From Paludibacteraceae bacterium (GTDB lineage Bacteria > Bacteroidota > Bacteroidia > Bacteroidales > Paludibacteraceae), in assembly GCA_017647145.1 (NCBI GenBank), contig JAGCLD010000034.1:137385-201384 (forward strand): a DNA stretch of 64,000 bases, given 5' to 3'. The notes beneath the pieces are model-generated. The model was given only the letters and a program-made list of their open reading frames with translations, ran no database searches and had not been told where the DNA came from. Both the position numbers and the translations under genes were made by a program. Positions within the stretch are counted from its first letter, which is position 1. Every line of letters begins with the position of its first letter. Below, piece after piece: positions 17,706 to 25,790 of the stretch.

Positions 17706-19160
17706 ATGGAATCTAATGACATTCGCCAATTACAACCTACGGCAGTTTGGCAAAACTTTTACAACCTGTGTCAAGTACCTCACCCTTCTGGTAAAAGAAA
17801 AGAAGTAGGAGAGTTTGTGATGAATTTCGGTAAAGCACTTGGACTCGAAACTTTACAAGACGAAACAGGTAATGTGTTGATTCGTAAACCGGCCTCTCCG
17901 GGTATGGAAGACCACGACGGAGTAATCCTACAAGCACACCTTGACATGGTGCCGCAAAAAAACAACGATACAGTATTCGATTTCGAAACAGACGCTATTC
18001 GTGCCTATATTGATGGAGAATGGGTAACAGCTGATGGAACTACACTCGGTGCCGACAACGGTATAGGAGTAGCAGCCGCAATGGCAGTGTTGGCTGACAA
18101 ATCATTAAAACACCCACCATTGGAAGCATTCTTTACTGTGGACGAAGAAACAGGTATGTTCGGAGCATTTGGATTGCAACCTAACTTCTTACAAGGAAAG
18201 ATCCTTTTGAATATGGACTCTGAAGATGAAGGAGAATTATACATCGGTTGTGCAGGCGGTGTAGATGGAAATATCACATTCCGTTACTTTGAAACTGAAG
18301 TGCCTGAAGGCGATGTGGCTGTAAAAATCACACTCACAGGACTTAATGGTGGACACTCAGGACTCAACATCAACCTACAACGTGCTAACGCTAACAAACT
18401 CATTTTCCGCTTCCTCAAAGAAGCTGTCAGCAACTATGAAGCACGCCTTGCTTCTGTAGATGGTGGAAATATGCGCAACGCTATTCCACGTGAAGCTGTA
18501 GCTGTTGTTACTGTTCCTGCTGAAGGATTAGAAGATTTGATGGATTTGGTACATGATTACGAAACATTATTCCTCACAGAATACGCAGGCGTAGAAAAAA
18601 CACTCTCTTTCACAGCTGAACAAGTAGCATTGCCTTCTGGATTAATCCCTGAAGAAGTACAAGATGACCTCATCAATGCTATCACAGCATGCCCTAACGG
18701 AATGATGCGTTACATCCAAGATATGCCTGACGTAGTGGAAACATCTACTAATCTATCTATCGTTAAGTCGGATGGAGAACAAATATATGTAGCCACACTC
18801 ACCAGAAGCTCAGTAGAATCACGCAAAGAAGAATTGGCATCAATGATAGAAAGCGTATTCACAATGGCTGGTGCTAAAGTTGAGTTCTCAGGATCATATC
18901 CGGGATGGCAACCTAACCTCCAATCACGCATACTCAACACCATGTCTAAAGTATATCAAGATATGTATGGTGTGACGCCAAAAATCATGACAGTACACGC
19001 TGGATTGGAATGTGGTATTCTTGGACGCAACTACCCTGAAATGGACATGATTTCATTCGGACCTACTATGAGATTCCCACACTCACCGGATGAAAAAGTA
19101 AACATACCTACAGTGGCTAAATTCTGGGACTTCTTGGTAGCAACACTGGCTGCTTTATAA
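17706..19160 (+). CDS. pepD: Aminoacyl-histidine dipeptidase / cytosol nonspecific dipeptidase
   Basis: The 484-residue M20-family metallopeptidase cleaves dipeptides, including Xaa-His, in the cytoplasm. Visible motifs are LQAHLDMVPQ with the first zinc ligand, GTTLGADNGIG with the bridging Asp, VDEETGMFGA with the catalytic Glu pair and a C-terminal HAGLECGI segment. The lid domain (about 210-390) contains GLNGGHSG. Length matches PepD. A strong hairpin terminator follows. Confidence 0.95.
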   Translation: MESNDIRQLQPTAVWQNFYNLCQVPHPSGKRKEVGEFVMNFGKALGLETLQDETGNVLIRKPASPGMEDHDGVILQAHLDMVPQKNNDTVFDFETDAIRAYIDGEWVTADGTTLGADNGIGVAAAMAVLADKSLKHPPLEAFFTVDEETGMFGAFGLQPNFLQGKILLNMDSEDEGELYIGCAGGVDGNITFRYFETEVPEGDVAVKITLTGLNGGHSGLNINLQRANANKLIFRFLKEAVSNYEARLASVDGGNMRNAIPREAVAVVTVPAEGLEDLMDLVHDYETLFLTEYAGVEKTLSFTAEQVALPSGLIPEEVQDDLINAITACPNGMMRYIQDMPDVVETSTNLSIVKSDGEQIYVATLTRSSVESRKEELASMIESVFTMAGAKVEFSGSYPGWQPNLQSRILNTMSKVYQDMYGVTPKIMTVHAGLECGILGRNYPEMDMISFGPTMRFPHSPDEKVNIPTVAKFWDFLVATLAAL

Positions 19161-19186
19161 GAAAAACTCAAAGAATAAATAACATC

Positions 19187-19224
19187 AGACCACCGCACTA
19201 TCGTAGTGTGGTGGTCTGTCTTTT
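19187..19224 (+). terminator. Terminator hairpin after pepD
   Basis: AGACCACCGCACTA (19187-19200) pairs with TAGTGTGGTGGTCT (19204-19217) over 14 bp with one G-U pair and a 3-nt loop, followed by GTCTTTT. It is near-symmetric and separates pepD from umuDC. Confidence 0.85.
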
Positions 19225-19324
19225 AGGAGTATGAACTGATGCATTGTTGCGCCTAAAGAACAATGCAGAAAAACTCCTTCCTCAAATAAGTCCTCTTGCA
19301 GCATGGTAATAGCAATATTTTCTG

Positions 19325-19332
19325 TATCTTTG
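19325..19332 (+). promoter_or_regulatory. -7 element for umuDC
   Basis: TATCTTTG at 19325-19332 places the transcription start near 19338, only a few bases before the ATG at 19341. This argues against an upstream start at 19296 and suggests a very short or leaderless mRNA. No -33 element at good spacing and no obvious LexA box were seen. Confidence 0.55.
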
Positions 19333-19340
19333 TTTCTGCT

Positions 19341-19769
19341 ATGGATAAGTTTGTACCACACATGATAGATGCAGAAGAGTCATTTGAAACTCATCTGCTG
19401 GGTGATGTGAAAGCTGGATTCCCATCACCCGCTGAAGATATACACGAGAAATTAGACCTTGTAAGACTATTGGTAAAGCATAAAGCCTCTACATTCTTCT
19501 TTCGGGTGAGTGGAGTCTCTATGGTAGATGTCAATATGGACGAGGGCGATATAATTATTGTCGATCGTGCCATCGAACCCTACAACCTTTGCAAGGCAGT
19601 TTGCTATATTGATGGAGAATACACCGTCAAATGTGTAGAAATACACAAAGACAAAATATACCTACTTCCTGCTAATGAGAATAATAATACCTATAGAGCA
19701 ATAGAAGTTACGCAAGACAATGACTTCCTTATCTGGGGAGTCGTGACTTACGTGATAAAAAAGATGTAA
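19341..19769 (+). CDS. umuD: UmuD-like S24 autoprotease, DNA polymerase V subunit
   Basis: The 142-residue protein undergoes RecA-stimulated self-cleavage and then partners UmuC in translesion synthesis. Cleavage would occur at Ala25-Gly26 (VKAGFPSP). The catalytic dyad is S60 in SGVSMVD and K97 in YTVKCVEI. These are the same positions as in E. coli UmuD (S60, K97), which supports the ATG at 19341 rather than the longer frame starting at 19296. umuC follows after 107 bp. Confidence 0.93.
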   Translation: MDKFVPHMIDAEESFETHLLGDVKAGFPSPAEDIHEKLDLVRLLVKHKASTFFFRVSGVSMVDVNMDEGDIIIVDRAIEPYNLCKAVCYIDGEYTVKCVEIHKDKIYLLPANENNNTYRAIEVTQDNDFLIWGVVTYVIKKM

Positions 19770-19876
19770 GATGAAGACCGTGGCAATATACACACTCATT
19801 CTCCTATCTATTTGCTACTAATTGGTATGACGCTCATACGCTAACATAACAAACAGAATAAACAAACCACCTGATA

Positions 19877-21145
19877 ATGTTTGCCCTTGCTGATTGCAAC
19901 AACTTCTTCGCCTCGTGTGAGAGAGTCTTTAGGCCTGACCTACAAGGAAAGCCCGTCATTGTGCTCTCGAGTAACGATGGCTGTGCCATAGCACGTAGCA
20001 ATGAAGCAAAGGCACTCGGCATAAAGATGGGTGACCCGCTCTTTAAGATTAAGGACATAGTTCAGAAGCATAAAGTAGCAGTCTTTTCGGGCAATATGGC
20101 GCTCTATGGCGATATGTCACAAAGAGTAAGGTGGGTGTTACAAGAGTATGCACCTGCTATTGAGGTCTATTCAATAGACGAGGCTTTTGTAGACTTGAGA
20201 GGAATGGAGAATATAGACTTTGATGTATATGCCAAACATCTATCGGCTCAATGCTGGAAAATGGTATCTATTCCTGTCTCTGTTGGCATCGCACCAACCA
20301 AGACACTTGCAAAAATCGCGTCAAAATTATGTAAGCAATATCCAAAACTCAGAGGGGGATGCTACATGCATCGTCAACAAGACATAGAGAAAGTACTACG
20401 AACCTTCCCCATAGAGGATGTTTGGGGCATCGGGCGACGTTCGGTTGCCAAACTCAAACTAAAAGGGATTAACACGGCTTATCAGTTTACGCAACTGCAG
20501 GAAAAAAACGTGCAATCAATGATGGGAATCACAGGGCTTAGAACATGGAGAGAACTACGTGGTATGCCATGTATAGAGTTTGAAGATGGATTTGAAGCAA
20601 AACAATCAATCTGTGTATCTCGTAGTTTCTCTTCTGAAATATATGATGTAAAAGAATTGCAGGAACAAGTAGCTAATTTTGCATCAACAATGGCAGAGAA
20701 GGCACGTAAGCAGAGATCTGTTGTTGCTGAGATGCTTGTCTTTGCTTATACGAATCGCTTTAAGGAAAATCAAACGCAGGATTATGCAAATGAATTGGTG
20801 GTATTTATTACGCCTACCGCTGATCAACGTACAATCATCGCTCATGCTGTACAAGCTGTAAACAACCTCTGTAAGAAAAATTGTGGATACAAAAAAGCAG
20901 GCGTTATTGCCACAAAGATTATGGCAGAAACAGACGTAATGCGCTCCTTGTTTGAAAACACAGAGCTTGTCAAACGAGAAAATAATATAACTGCCGCTGT
21001 AGATGCAATCAATAATACATTTGGAAAGGGAACTATCAAGTTGGCTGTCCAAGGGAGTGGAAAAATAAAAACAACAAGTGAAAATCAATCCCCCCACTAC
21101 ACAACGAGATGGACAGACATTCCTAACGTAACTGTGAAACCCTAA
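19877..21145 (+). CDS. umuC: UmuC, Y-family DNA polymerase V catalytic subunit
   Basis: The 422-residue error-prone polymerase begins MFALADCNNFFASCERVFRPDL with the first catalytic Asp (D6). It carries YSIDEAFVDL with the paired catalytic D/E near residues 100-104. A helix-hairpin-helix region (VWGIGRRSVAKLKLKGI, about 177-193), little finger and C-terminal UmuC tail follow. It is intact and of usual length. It ends 7 bp before the convergent hydrolase gene, so the two share almost no intergenic space. Confidence 0.95.
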   Translation: MFALADCNNFFASCERVFRPDLQGKPVIVLSSNDGCAIARSNEAKALGIKMGDPLFKIKDIVQKHKVAVFSGNMALYGDMSQRVRWVLQEYAPAIEVYSIDEAFVDLRGMENIDFDVYAKHLSAQCWKMVSIPVSVGIAPTKTLAKIASKLCKQYPKLRGGCYMHRQQDIEKVLRTFPIEDVWGIGRRSVAKLKLKGINTAYQFTQLQEKNVQSMMGITGLRTWRELRGMPCIEFEDGFEAKQSICVSRSFSSEIYDVKELQEQVANFASTMAEKARKQRSVVAEMLVFAYTNRFKENQTQDYANELVVFITPTADQRTIIAHAVQAVNNLCKKNCGYKKAGVIATKIMAETDVMRSLFENTELVKRENNITAAVDAINNTFGKGTIKLAVQGSGKIKTTSENQSPHYTTRWTDIPNVTVKP

Positions 21146-21152
21146 TATCCCA

Positions 21153-21926
21153 CTAAATATTACACAAGAAATTCAATGAATGAAGATTGAAAAAACTCTT
21201 GTTGTCAACATTACACACATGACCTGCATTGGGAACAATAACCAGAGAGGTATTCTCACTTCCATTACGCACAGTCTGTTCCACTTCAGGTAAAAACATT
21301 TTATCATCTTCACCCATCATGTAGAGAGTGGGAATACTGGTGACCTCATTGAAGAGATGTATAATGCGAGTATTTAATTCTTCTACCACCTTTATCCAAT
21401 TCAAAAAACTATCAAAAGAGAGTTTTTGGGAATTTTTCAGATAAAGTTTCTTAGACTCTTTATAGCGCTCTTGTGGAATCATATTTTTGGCAATCAGACG
21501 CCTTAACAGACCATAAGGTATGATAGAATTAAATCGGTTGATAAATCTAAAAAGCATTCTGGTCTTGGCACTGAGCTTGGTTACAGCTCCTGCTAATACC
21601 ATGCTTAACACTACCTGTGGGTTGTGTTTGGCAATCATACGAACTACTATAGAACCAAGTGATAAACCGACAAAATGACTTTTCTGAATTTTAAGATGAT
21701 TCACCACTTCCATAACTTGCTCAGCCGATTTGGAGAAACTGAAACTGTTCCCAAAGGATTCTTCAGATGAACCACCATGTCCTACTAAGTCAACAAGGAG
21801 AATATTAAAGTGACGAGCAAAGTCAGCCACCTGACGATACCACACCTCAATGCTACCACCGGCACCATGAATCATGACAACCCAATGTTTGAGGTGTGCA
21901 TTTGTAATAGTTTTATAATGCAACAT
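21153..21926 (-). CDS. Alpha/beta-fold hydrolase
   Basis: The 257-residue cytoplasmic product shows the alpha/beta hydrolase pattern: oxyanion segment MIHGAGGS (about 18-25), nucleophile elbow GLSLGS with S89, and a late His in VPNAGHVCNV. A cap region (about 125-190) separates them. Substrate is unknown; the family includes esterases, haloperoxidase-like enzymes and C-C hydrolases. It is convergent with umuC. A possible minus-strand -7 element, TATCTTTG, is the complement of 22002-22009. Confidence 0.85.
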   Translation of the reverse strand: MLHYKTITNAHLKHWVVMIHGAGGSIEVWYRQVADFARHFNILLVDLVGHGGSSEESFGNSFSFSKSAEQVMEVVNHLKIQKSHFVGLSLGSIVVRMIAKHNPQVVLSMVLAGAVTKLSAKTRMLFRFINRFNSIIPYGLLRRLIAKNMIPQERYKESKKLYLKNSQKLSFDSFLNWIKVVEELNTRIIHLFNEVTSIPTLYMMGEDDKMFLPEVEQTVRNGSENTSLVIVPNAGHVCNVDNKSFFNLHSLNFLCNI

Positions 21927-22018
21927 GTAAATGAGCTTCTCTGTTTGAGGATAACAAATTATTAATTATTTGGGTTAATGTTATGTTTTGAAAAAACCTT
22001 GCAAAGATACTAATAAAC

Positions 22019-22049
22019 TTTGCTATATACACAAAAGGAATTATCTTTG
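22019..22049 (+). promoter_or_regulatory. Promoter of the 22070 gene, overlapping the divergent hydrolase promoter region
   Basis: TTTG at 22019-22022 and TATCTTTG at 22042-22049 are 19 bp apart. Just upstream, the minus strand carries TATCTTTG (complement of 22002-22009) for the hydrolase. Predicted start is near 22056, which excludes the in-frame GTG at 22049 as a useful start codon. Confidence 0.7.
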
Positions 22050-22069
22050 TGGGGAATAAAAATAGGAAA

Positions 22070-22453
22070 ATGATTATGAAAGCAACAACTAGAGTAATTT
22101 CCATAACCTCTGCACTCATGATAGTCGCATTGGTTGTATTTGTCTATGTAAAATTCTTTTTCGTCTTTGGAGAAGGTGTGAAAGCGGGAGAATTAAACTA
22201 TGTAGTGCATAAAGGGTACATCTTTAAGACCTACGAAGGCAAAGCAATACAAGCTGGCTTTAATGCAAAACAAACAGGCACGGCAATACAGTCGTATGAA
22301 TTTGAATTTTCAGTCGAAAACAAACTGATTGCTGACTCACTCATGCGATGCGGAGGAAAACAAGTCGAACTGCATTACAAGGAATATTTAGGTAAATTGC
22401 CATGGAGGGGAATGAGCCATTATGTGGTAGATAGTATCATTGCTGTCAGGTGA
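22070..22453 (+). CDS. Small single-pass membrane protein, conserved in Bacteroidales, function unknown
   Basis: The 127-residue product (or 125 from the ATG at 22076) has one N-terminal membrane segment (about residues 8-29). A soluble domain of about 95 residues follows, with FGEGVKAGELNYVVHKGYIFKTYEGKAI and a C-terminal LPWRGMSHYVVDSIIAVR pattern. I recall similar short Bacteroidales proteins with the G-x-x-A-G-x-L-N and F-K-T-Y-E-G signature, sometimes mislabelled as an enzyme, but no function is supported. The domain probably lies in the periplasm. Confidence 0.75.
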   Translation: MIMKATTRVISITSALMIVALVVFVYVKFFFVFGEGVKAGELNYVVHKGYIFKTYEGKAIQAGFNAKQTGTAIQSYEFEFSVENKLIADSLMRCGGKQVELHYKEYLGKLPWRGMSHYVVDSIIAVR

Positions 22454-22471
22454 TTACCGACTTCATTATTA

Positions 22472-22518
22472 CACACTTTAGCACCAAAGTGTGCAGTTTA
22501 TGATGTTAAAAACTGCAC
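22472..22518 (+). promoter_or_regulatory. Two overlapping inverted repeats between the 22070 gene and the acyl-CoA synthetase promoter
   Basis: CACACTTT (22472-22479) pairs with AAAGTGTG (22486-22493). GTGCAGTTT (22491-22499) pairs with AAACTGCAC (22510-22518). The two share GTG at 22491-22493, so as RNA they would compete. The second ends 4 bp before the -33 box at 22523. They may be a terminator without a U-run, or operators. Confidence 0.55.
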
Positions 22519-22522
22519 ATTC

Positions 22523-22554
22523 TTTGTGGGTATGTGTATTTTTTAGTAATTTTG
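22523..22554 (+). promoter_or_regulatory. Promoter of the acyl-CoA synthetase gene
   Basis: TTTG at 22523-22526 and TAATTTTG at 22547-22554 are 20 bp apart. The predicted start near 22560 falls at the base of the leader hairpin. Confidence 0.65.
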
Positions 22555-22557
22555 CAC

Positions 22558-22609
22558 CCCGAAACAAGGAAAGTATTTTTTACGTAGTGAAAAATGACCC
22601 TGTTTCGGG
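22558..22609 (+). promoter_or_regulatory. Two-tier leader hairpin of the acyl-CoA synthetase mRNA
   Basis: The outer stem is CCCGAAACAAGG (22558-22569) with CCCTGTTTCGGG (22598-22609), 12 positions with one mismatch. The inner stem is ATTTTTTAC (22575-22583) with GTGAAAAAT (22587-22595), loop GTA. It would form at the 5' end of the transcript and is followed by a TTGTTGTTTTT tract (22613-22623) before the ATG at 22636. It could protect the mRNA 5' end or act as an attenuator. Confidence 0.65.
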
Positions 22610-22635
22610 AATTGTTGTTTTTAACAAACTAAATT

Positions 22636-24381
22636 ATGATTAAAGAAAATTTTATAAGACTCTTTGAAGATTCATTCCGTGTCAATTGGGAATTGCCGGC
22701 GTTTACAAACTATGGAGAAAATCTGACATTCACCTACGAACAAGTGGCTAAAGAGGTTGCTAAACTACACATCTTGTTCGAACAATGTGGTATCCAAAAG
22801 GATGACAAAATTGCATTGGTGGGTAGAAACAATGCCTATTGGGCAATTACCTATATCGCAACAGTAACCTATGGAGCTGTTATCGTGCCTATTCTCCAAG
22901 ACTTTAATGCAAATGACATTCACCACATCACAAATCACTCAGAGTCTAAACTGTTGTTTGCAAGTGATGCCAACTGGGAAAACTTGGAAGAAGAAAAACT
23001 CATCACGGTGGAAGCTGTATTCTCTTTGAATAAATTCAACTTGATTACAATTGTTGACCACACACAGCCTACCATGTTGGATGGACAGGCTGAGGATATG
23101 CCGGTGGTTCAACCACATGAGGCTCCTTTCACGTATGAACAAATCTCAAAAGACACCATCGAGCGTATCTTTAATGAGAGATACCCTGATGGATTCTATC
23201 CGGATTGTGTGCGCTATGTGGACAAACCAAACAATGAAATTGTTTCTATTAACTATACTTCTGGTACCACAGGATTTAGTAAAGGTGTATTGACAAGTGG
23301 TAATGCCTTGGCTGGTAACATCACGTATGGTATCGAAACTGGACTCTTGGCAAGAGGTAAACGACTCGTTGCATTCCTGCCTTTGGCTCATGCTTACGGA
23401 TGTGCTTTTGACTTCTTAACTTCTGTGTGCTCTGGTTCTCACACCTACTTTATCGGAAAAACTCCTTCTCCTAAAATTCTCTTGAAGGCATTCGCTGAAG
23501 TAAAACCAAGCATTATTTTCTGCGTACCTCTTATCGTAGAAAAAATTTACAAGAAACAAATATTGCCGCTTCTCAGCAAACCTTCTATGCGTTGGGTTCT
23601 AAGAGTGCCATTCCTTGATCAGGCTGTCTTAAACCAAGTGCGTCAAAAGTTGGTGGATGCATTCGGTGGTGAGTTCTCTGAAATTATCATTGGGGGTGCA
23701 CCTCTTAACGCGGAAGTGGAAGAATTCTTCCATAAAATCAAGTTTCCATACACCGTTGGATATGGTATGACTGAATGCGCTCCGTTGATTTCTGTTTCTC
23801 TAAAACACTTGGATACTTACGTGCCTTTCTCTGCGGGTAAGGTGTTGCCTAAAATGGATGTTCGCATCACAAATGCTGACCCTAACACAGGTATCGGTGA
23901 AATCGAAGTAAAGGGTGAAAATGTGATGTCTGGATATTACAAAAATGAAGAAGCAACAAAACTAATCTTCACGGAAGACGGATGGTTGCGCACTGGCGAC
24001 TTGGGATACATCGATGCTGAAAAACGTATTTTTATACGTGGACGAAGCAAAACAATGATACTCGGACCTAGCGGACAAAACATTTATCCGGAAGAAATTG
24101 AAGCAAAACTCAACAATATGCCATTTGTGATGGAGAGCCTCGTTTTACAACAAGATGGTAAGTTGGTTGCATTGGTTTGCCCGGATTATGATGCGGTAGA
24201 TGCTGAACACCTCACACAAAAAGAACTCCAAGAAAAAATGGAAGAAAACAGAAAAGCACTTAATTCAATGGTGGCTTCCTATGAAGGTGTGACACAAATT
24301 CAACTCTATCCGTATGAATTCGAAAAAACACCGAAAAAGAGCATCAAACGTTACCTTTACACTGCAAGCATGGGTAAATAA
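22636..24381 (+). CDS. AMP-forming long-chain acyl-CoA synthetase / AMP-binding enzyme
   Basis: The 581-residue adenylating enzyme activates a carboxylic acid, most likely a long-chain fatty acid, as acyl-AMP and then acyl-CoA. Motifs are the P-loop YTSGTTGFSKG (about 212-222), VGYGMTECAPL (about 374-384), WLRTGDLGYID (about 453-463) and a C-terminal K in FEKTPKKSIKRYLY. It resembles FadD/LACS-like Bacteroidota enzymes; substrate chain length is not certain. It has its own promoter and a structured leader. Confidence 0.92.
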   Translation: MIKENFIRLFEDSFRVNWELPAFTNYGENLTFTYEQVAKEVAKLHILFEQCGIQKDDKIALVGRNNAYWAITYIATVTYGAVIVPILQDFNANDIHHITNHSESKLLFASDANWENLEEEKLITVEAVFSLNKFNLITIVDHTQPTMLDGQAEDMPVVQPHEAPFTYEQISKDTIERIFNERYPDGFYPDCVRYVDKPNNEIVSINYTSGTTGFSKGVLTSGNALAGNITYGIETGLLARGKRLVAFLPLAHAYGCAFDFLTSVCSGSHTYFIGKTPSPKILLKAFAEVKPSIIFCVPLIVEKIYKKQILPLLSKPSMRWVLRVPFLDQAVLNQVRQKLVDAFGGEFSEIIIGGAPLNAEVEEFFHKIKFPYTVGYGMTECAPLISVSLKHLDTYVPFSAGKVLPKMDVRITNADPNTGIGEIEVKGENVMSGYYKNEEATKLIFTEDGWLRTGDLGYIDAEKRIFIRGRSKTMILGPSGQNIYPEEIEAKLNNMPFVMESLVLQQDGKLVALVCPDYDAVDAEHLTQKELQEKMEENRKALNSMVASYEGVTQIQLYPYEFEKTPKKSIKRYLYTASMGK

Positions 24382-24455
24382 TCCCGTGAAATGGTAATTT
24401 TCGCTTATTTTAGTTGTATTTTTTGACAAATTGCTAAAAAAATAAGTATAAATCA

Positions 24456-24485
24456 TTTGCATGTGAAAAAAATGATTTACCTTTG
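24456..24485 (+). promoter_or_regulatory. Promoter of the small acidic lipoprotein gene
   Basis: TTTG at 24456-24459 and TACCTTTG at 24478-24485 are 18 bp apart. The predicted start near 24492 means the true start codon is the ATG at 24538, not an upstream ATG at 24457. Confidence 0.65.
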
Positions 24486-24537
24486 CAAAGTTTTCGTGAC
24501 ACACGTTTTTATGTTTAATATTTTAAAGGCAAAAGAA

Positions 24538-24753
24538 ATGAAAAAAGTATTATTGTTCGCTGCAGTTGTATTTGCTATGGCATCTTGCTGCAACAAAAAA
24601 GCTTGCAACGCTGAAGAAGCACCAGTTGCTGAACCAGTAGCAGAAGAAGTAGTAGTAGAAGAAGCAGTTGTTGCTGACTCTGTTGTTGCTGAAGTTGTTG
24701 ACACTGTTGCAGCTGAAGTTGTAGAAGTTGTAGAAGAAGTTGTTGCTGAATAA
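24538..24753 (+). CDS. Small low-complexity (Val/Glu/Ala) lipoprotein
   Basis: The 71-residue product has a short signal peptide with a lipobox (AMASC, Cys17). The mature part after CCNKKACNAEEAP is almost entirely V, E, A and D in tandem VVEEVVAE/VVAEVVDTV-like units. It would be a lipid-anchored, strongly acidic peptide in the periplasm or at the surface. No domain is recognised. Its own promoter and strong terminator suggest an abundant monocistronic mRNA, possibly a structural lipoprotein filling a Lpp-like niche; this is inference. Confidence 0.8.
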   Translation: MKKVLLFAAVVFAMASCCNKKACNAEEAPVAEPVAEEVVVEEAVVADSVVAEVVDTVAAEVVEVVEEVVAE

Positions 24754-24782
24754 TCAGAACGAACGTACACACAACGATTAGT

Positions 24783-24816
24783 CGCCTATCTCTGTGAGGT
24801 AGGCGTTCTTTTTTTT
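24783..24816 (+). terminator. Strong rho-independent terminator
   Basis: CGCCTATCTC (24783-24792) pairs with GAGGTAGGCG (24796-24805) with one G-U pair and a 3-nt loop, followed by TTCTTTTTTTT. It ends the lipoprotein transcript. Confidence 0.93.
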
Positions 24817-24911
24817 ATATAATAGTGAAAACAAAAACGGCATGCACTTTGTTAAAGTAAATATGCTAAGATAATCTCTTAAAGTAATCACTTCTTTTAA
24901 GTATTTGATTT

Positions 24912-25700
24912 ATGCCTTTGTCTAAATTACTACATCGAAAACCTTATCAATATGGATTGGCCCTGAGTGGGGGAGGTATCAAAGGATTGTGCCATGCTGG
25001 AGTGCTAAAAGGACTGGAAGAAATTGGTTTCAGGCCAAATATCATTTCGGGGGTTAGTGCAGGAGCCATTGTAGGGGCGCTGTATGCGGATGGATATAAG
25101 CCGGATGAGATTGCAACGCTGTTTGAAAATGTGAGCTTTCGACAAATGGCGTCAATTCAGAGTCCTACAAGTGGAGGATTTTTTAAGGTTACTCCGTTTA
25201 TGAAGTTTCTGGATGCCCATCTGCACACCAAACGTTTGGAAGACCTCCCAATCCCCATGAGAATTGTGGCTACTGATCTGGACCATGGTAAGAGTGTCAT
25301 ATTTACGTCGGGCAATTTGATTGATTGTATTGCTGCTTCTTGTAGTGTGCCGGTGTTGTTTACGCCGCATAATATTGAGGGTTGCAATTATGTCGATGGG
25401 GGAGTGTTTCAAAACTTTCCGGTGTCCACAATTCGTGAGGAATGTGATTATCTGATCGGAATCAATGCGAGTCCTCTTGTGGCAGATGAATATCAAATGA
25501 ATGCGCTTTCTGTTGCCATGAGAGCCTATCATTTTATGTTTAAGGCTAATATTTTGCACGATAAAGAGCTGTGCGACCTGTTGATCGAACCAACTGATAT
25601 GGGTGATTTTGATACCTTTGATGTGGAAAAATCACGTGAAATATTTCAATTAGGATATGAAGAATCCAAGAGAATAATTGCTCAGAGGTTGTCTGAATAG
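24912..25700 (+). CDS. Patatin-like phospholipase (RssA-type)
   Basis: The 262-residue protein has a Ser-Asp dyad: oxyanion SGGGIKG (about 19-25), nucleophile GVSAG with S49, and YVDGGVFQNFP with D162. It probably hydrolyses acyl esters of phospholipids. No signal peptide is visible, so it is likely cytoplasmic or membrane-associated, like E. coli RssA. Its 3' end faces the Skp-like gene across a long shared terminator. A possible T9SS or POTRA fusion is absent. Confidence 0.92.
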   Translation: MPLSKLLHRKPYQYGLALSGGGIKGLCHAGVLKGLEEIGFRPNIISGVSAGAIVGALYADGYKPDEIATLFENVSFRQMASIQSPTSGGFFKVTPFMKFLDAHLHTKRLEDLPIPMRIVATDLDHGKSVIFTSGNLIDCIAASCSVPVLFTPHNIEGCNYVDGGVFQNFPVSTIREECDYLIGINASPLVADEYQMNALSVAMRAYHFMFKANILHDKELCDLLIEPTDMGDFDTFDVEKSREIFQLGYEESKRIIAQRLSE

Positions 25701-25730
25701 TGATTAGTGCTCGGCGCTATTAAGGATAAA

Positions 25731-25769
25731 AACAGATGAGGCGATGCATTGAGCATCGCCTCATCTGTT
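25731..25769. terminator. Bidirectional terminator between convergent genes
   Basis: A perfect 17-bp stem joins 25731-25747 (beginning AACAGATGAGG) and 25753-25769, with loop ATTGA. It lies between the patatin gene (+) and the Skp-like gene (-), with A-rich sequence to the left and TTTAAAA to the right, so it can serve both. Confidence 0.9.
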
Positions 25770-25790
25770 TAAAATGGTAACTATGAGTGG

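Noticed and set aside
15424..19255. Shared word CATTGTTGCGCCTA near 15424 and 19241
   Set aside because: Only about 14 bases with unrelated flanks and no further copies seen; likely coincidence.
19296..19340. Upstream in-frame start for UmuD
   Set aside because: It begins before the -7 promoter element and breaks the E. coli-like catalytic numbering obtained from the ATG at 19341.
24477..24772. Minus-strand Ser/Thr- and Gln/Leu-rich ORFs opposite the lipoprotein gene
   Set aside because: They are antisense shadows of the GAA/GTT-rich repeats; the plus frame has the signal peptide, promoter and terminator.
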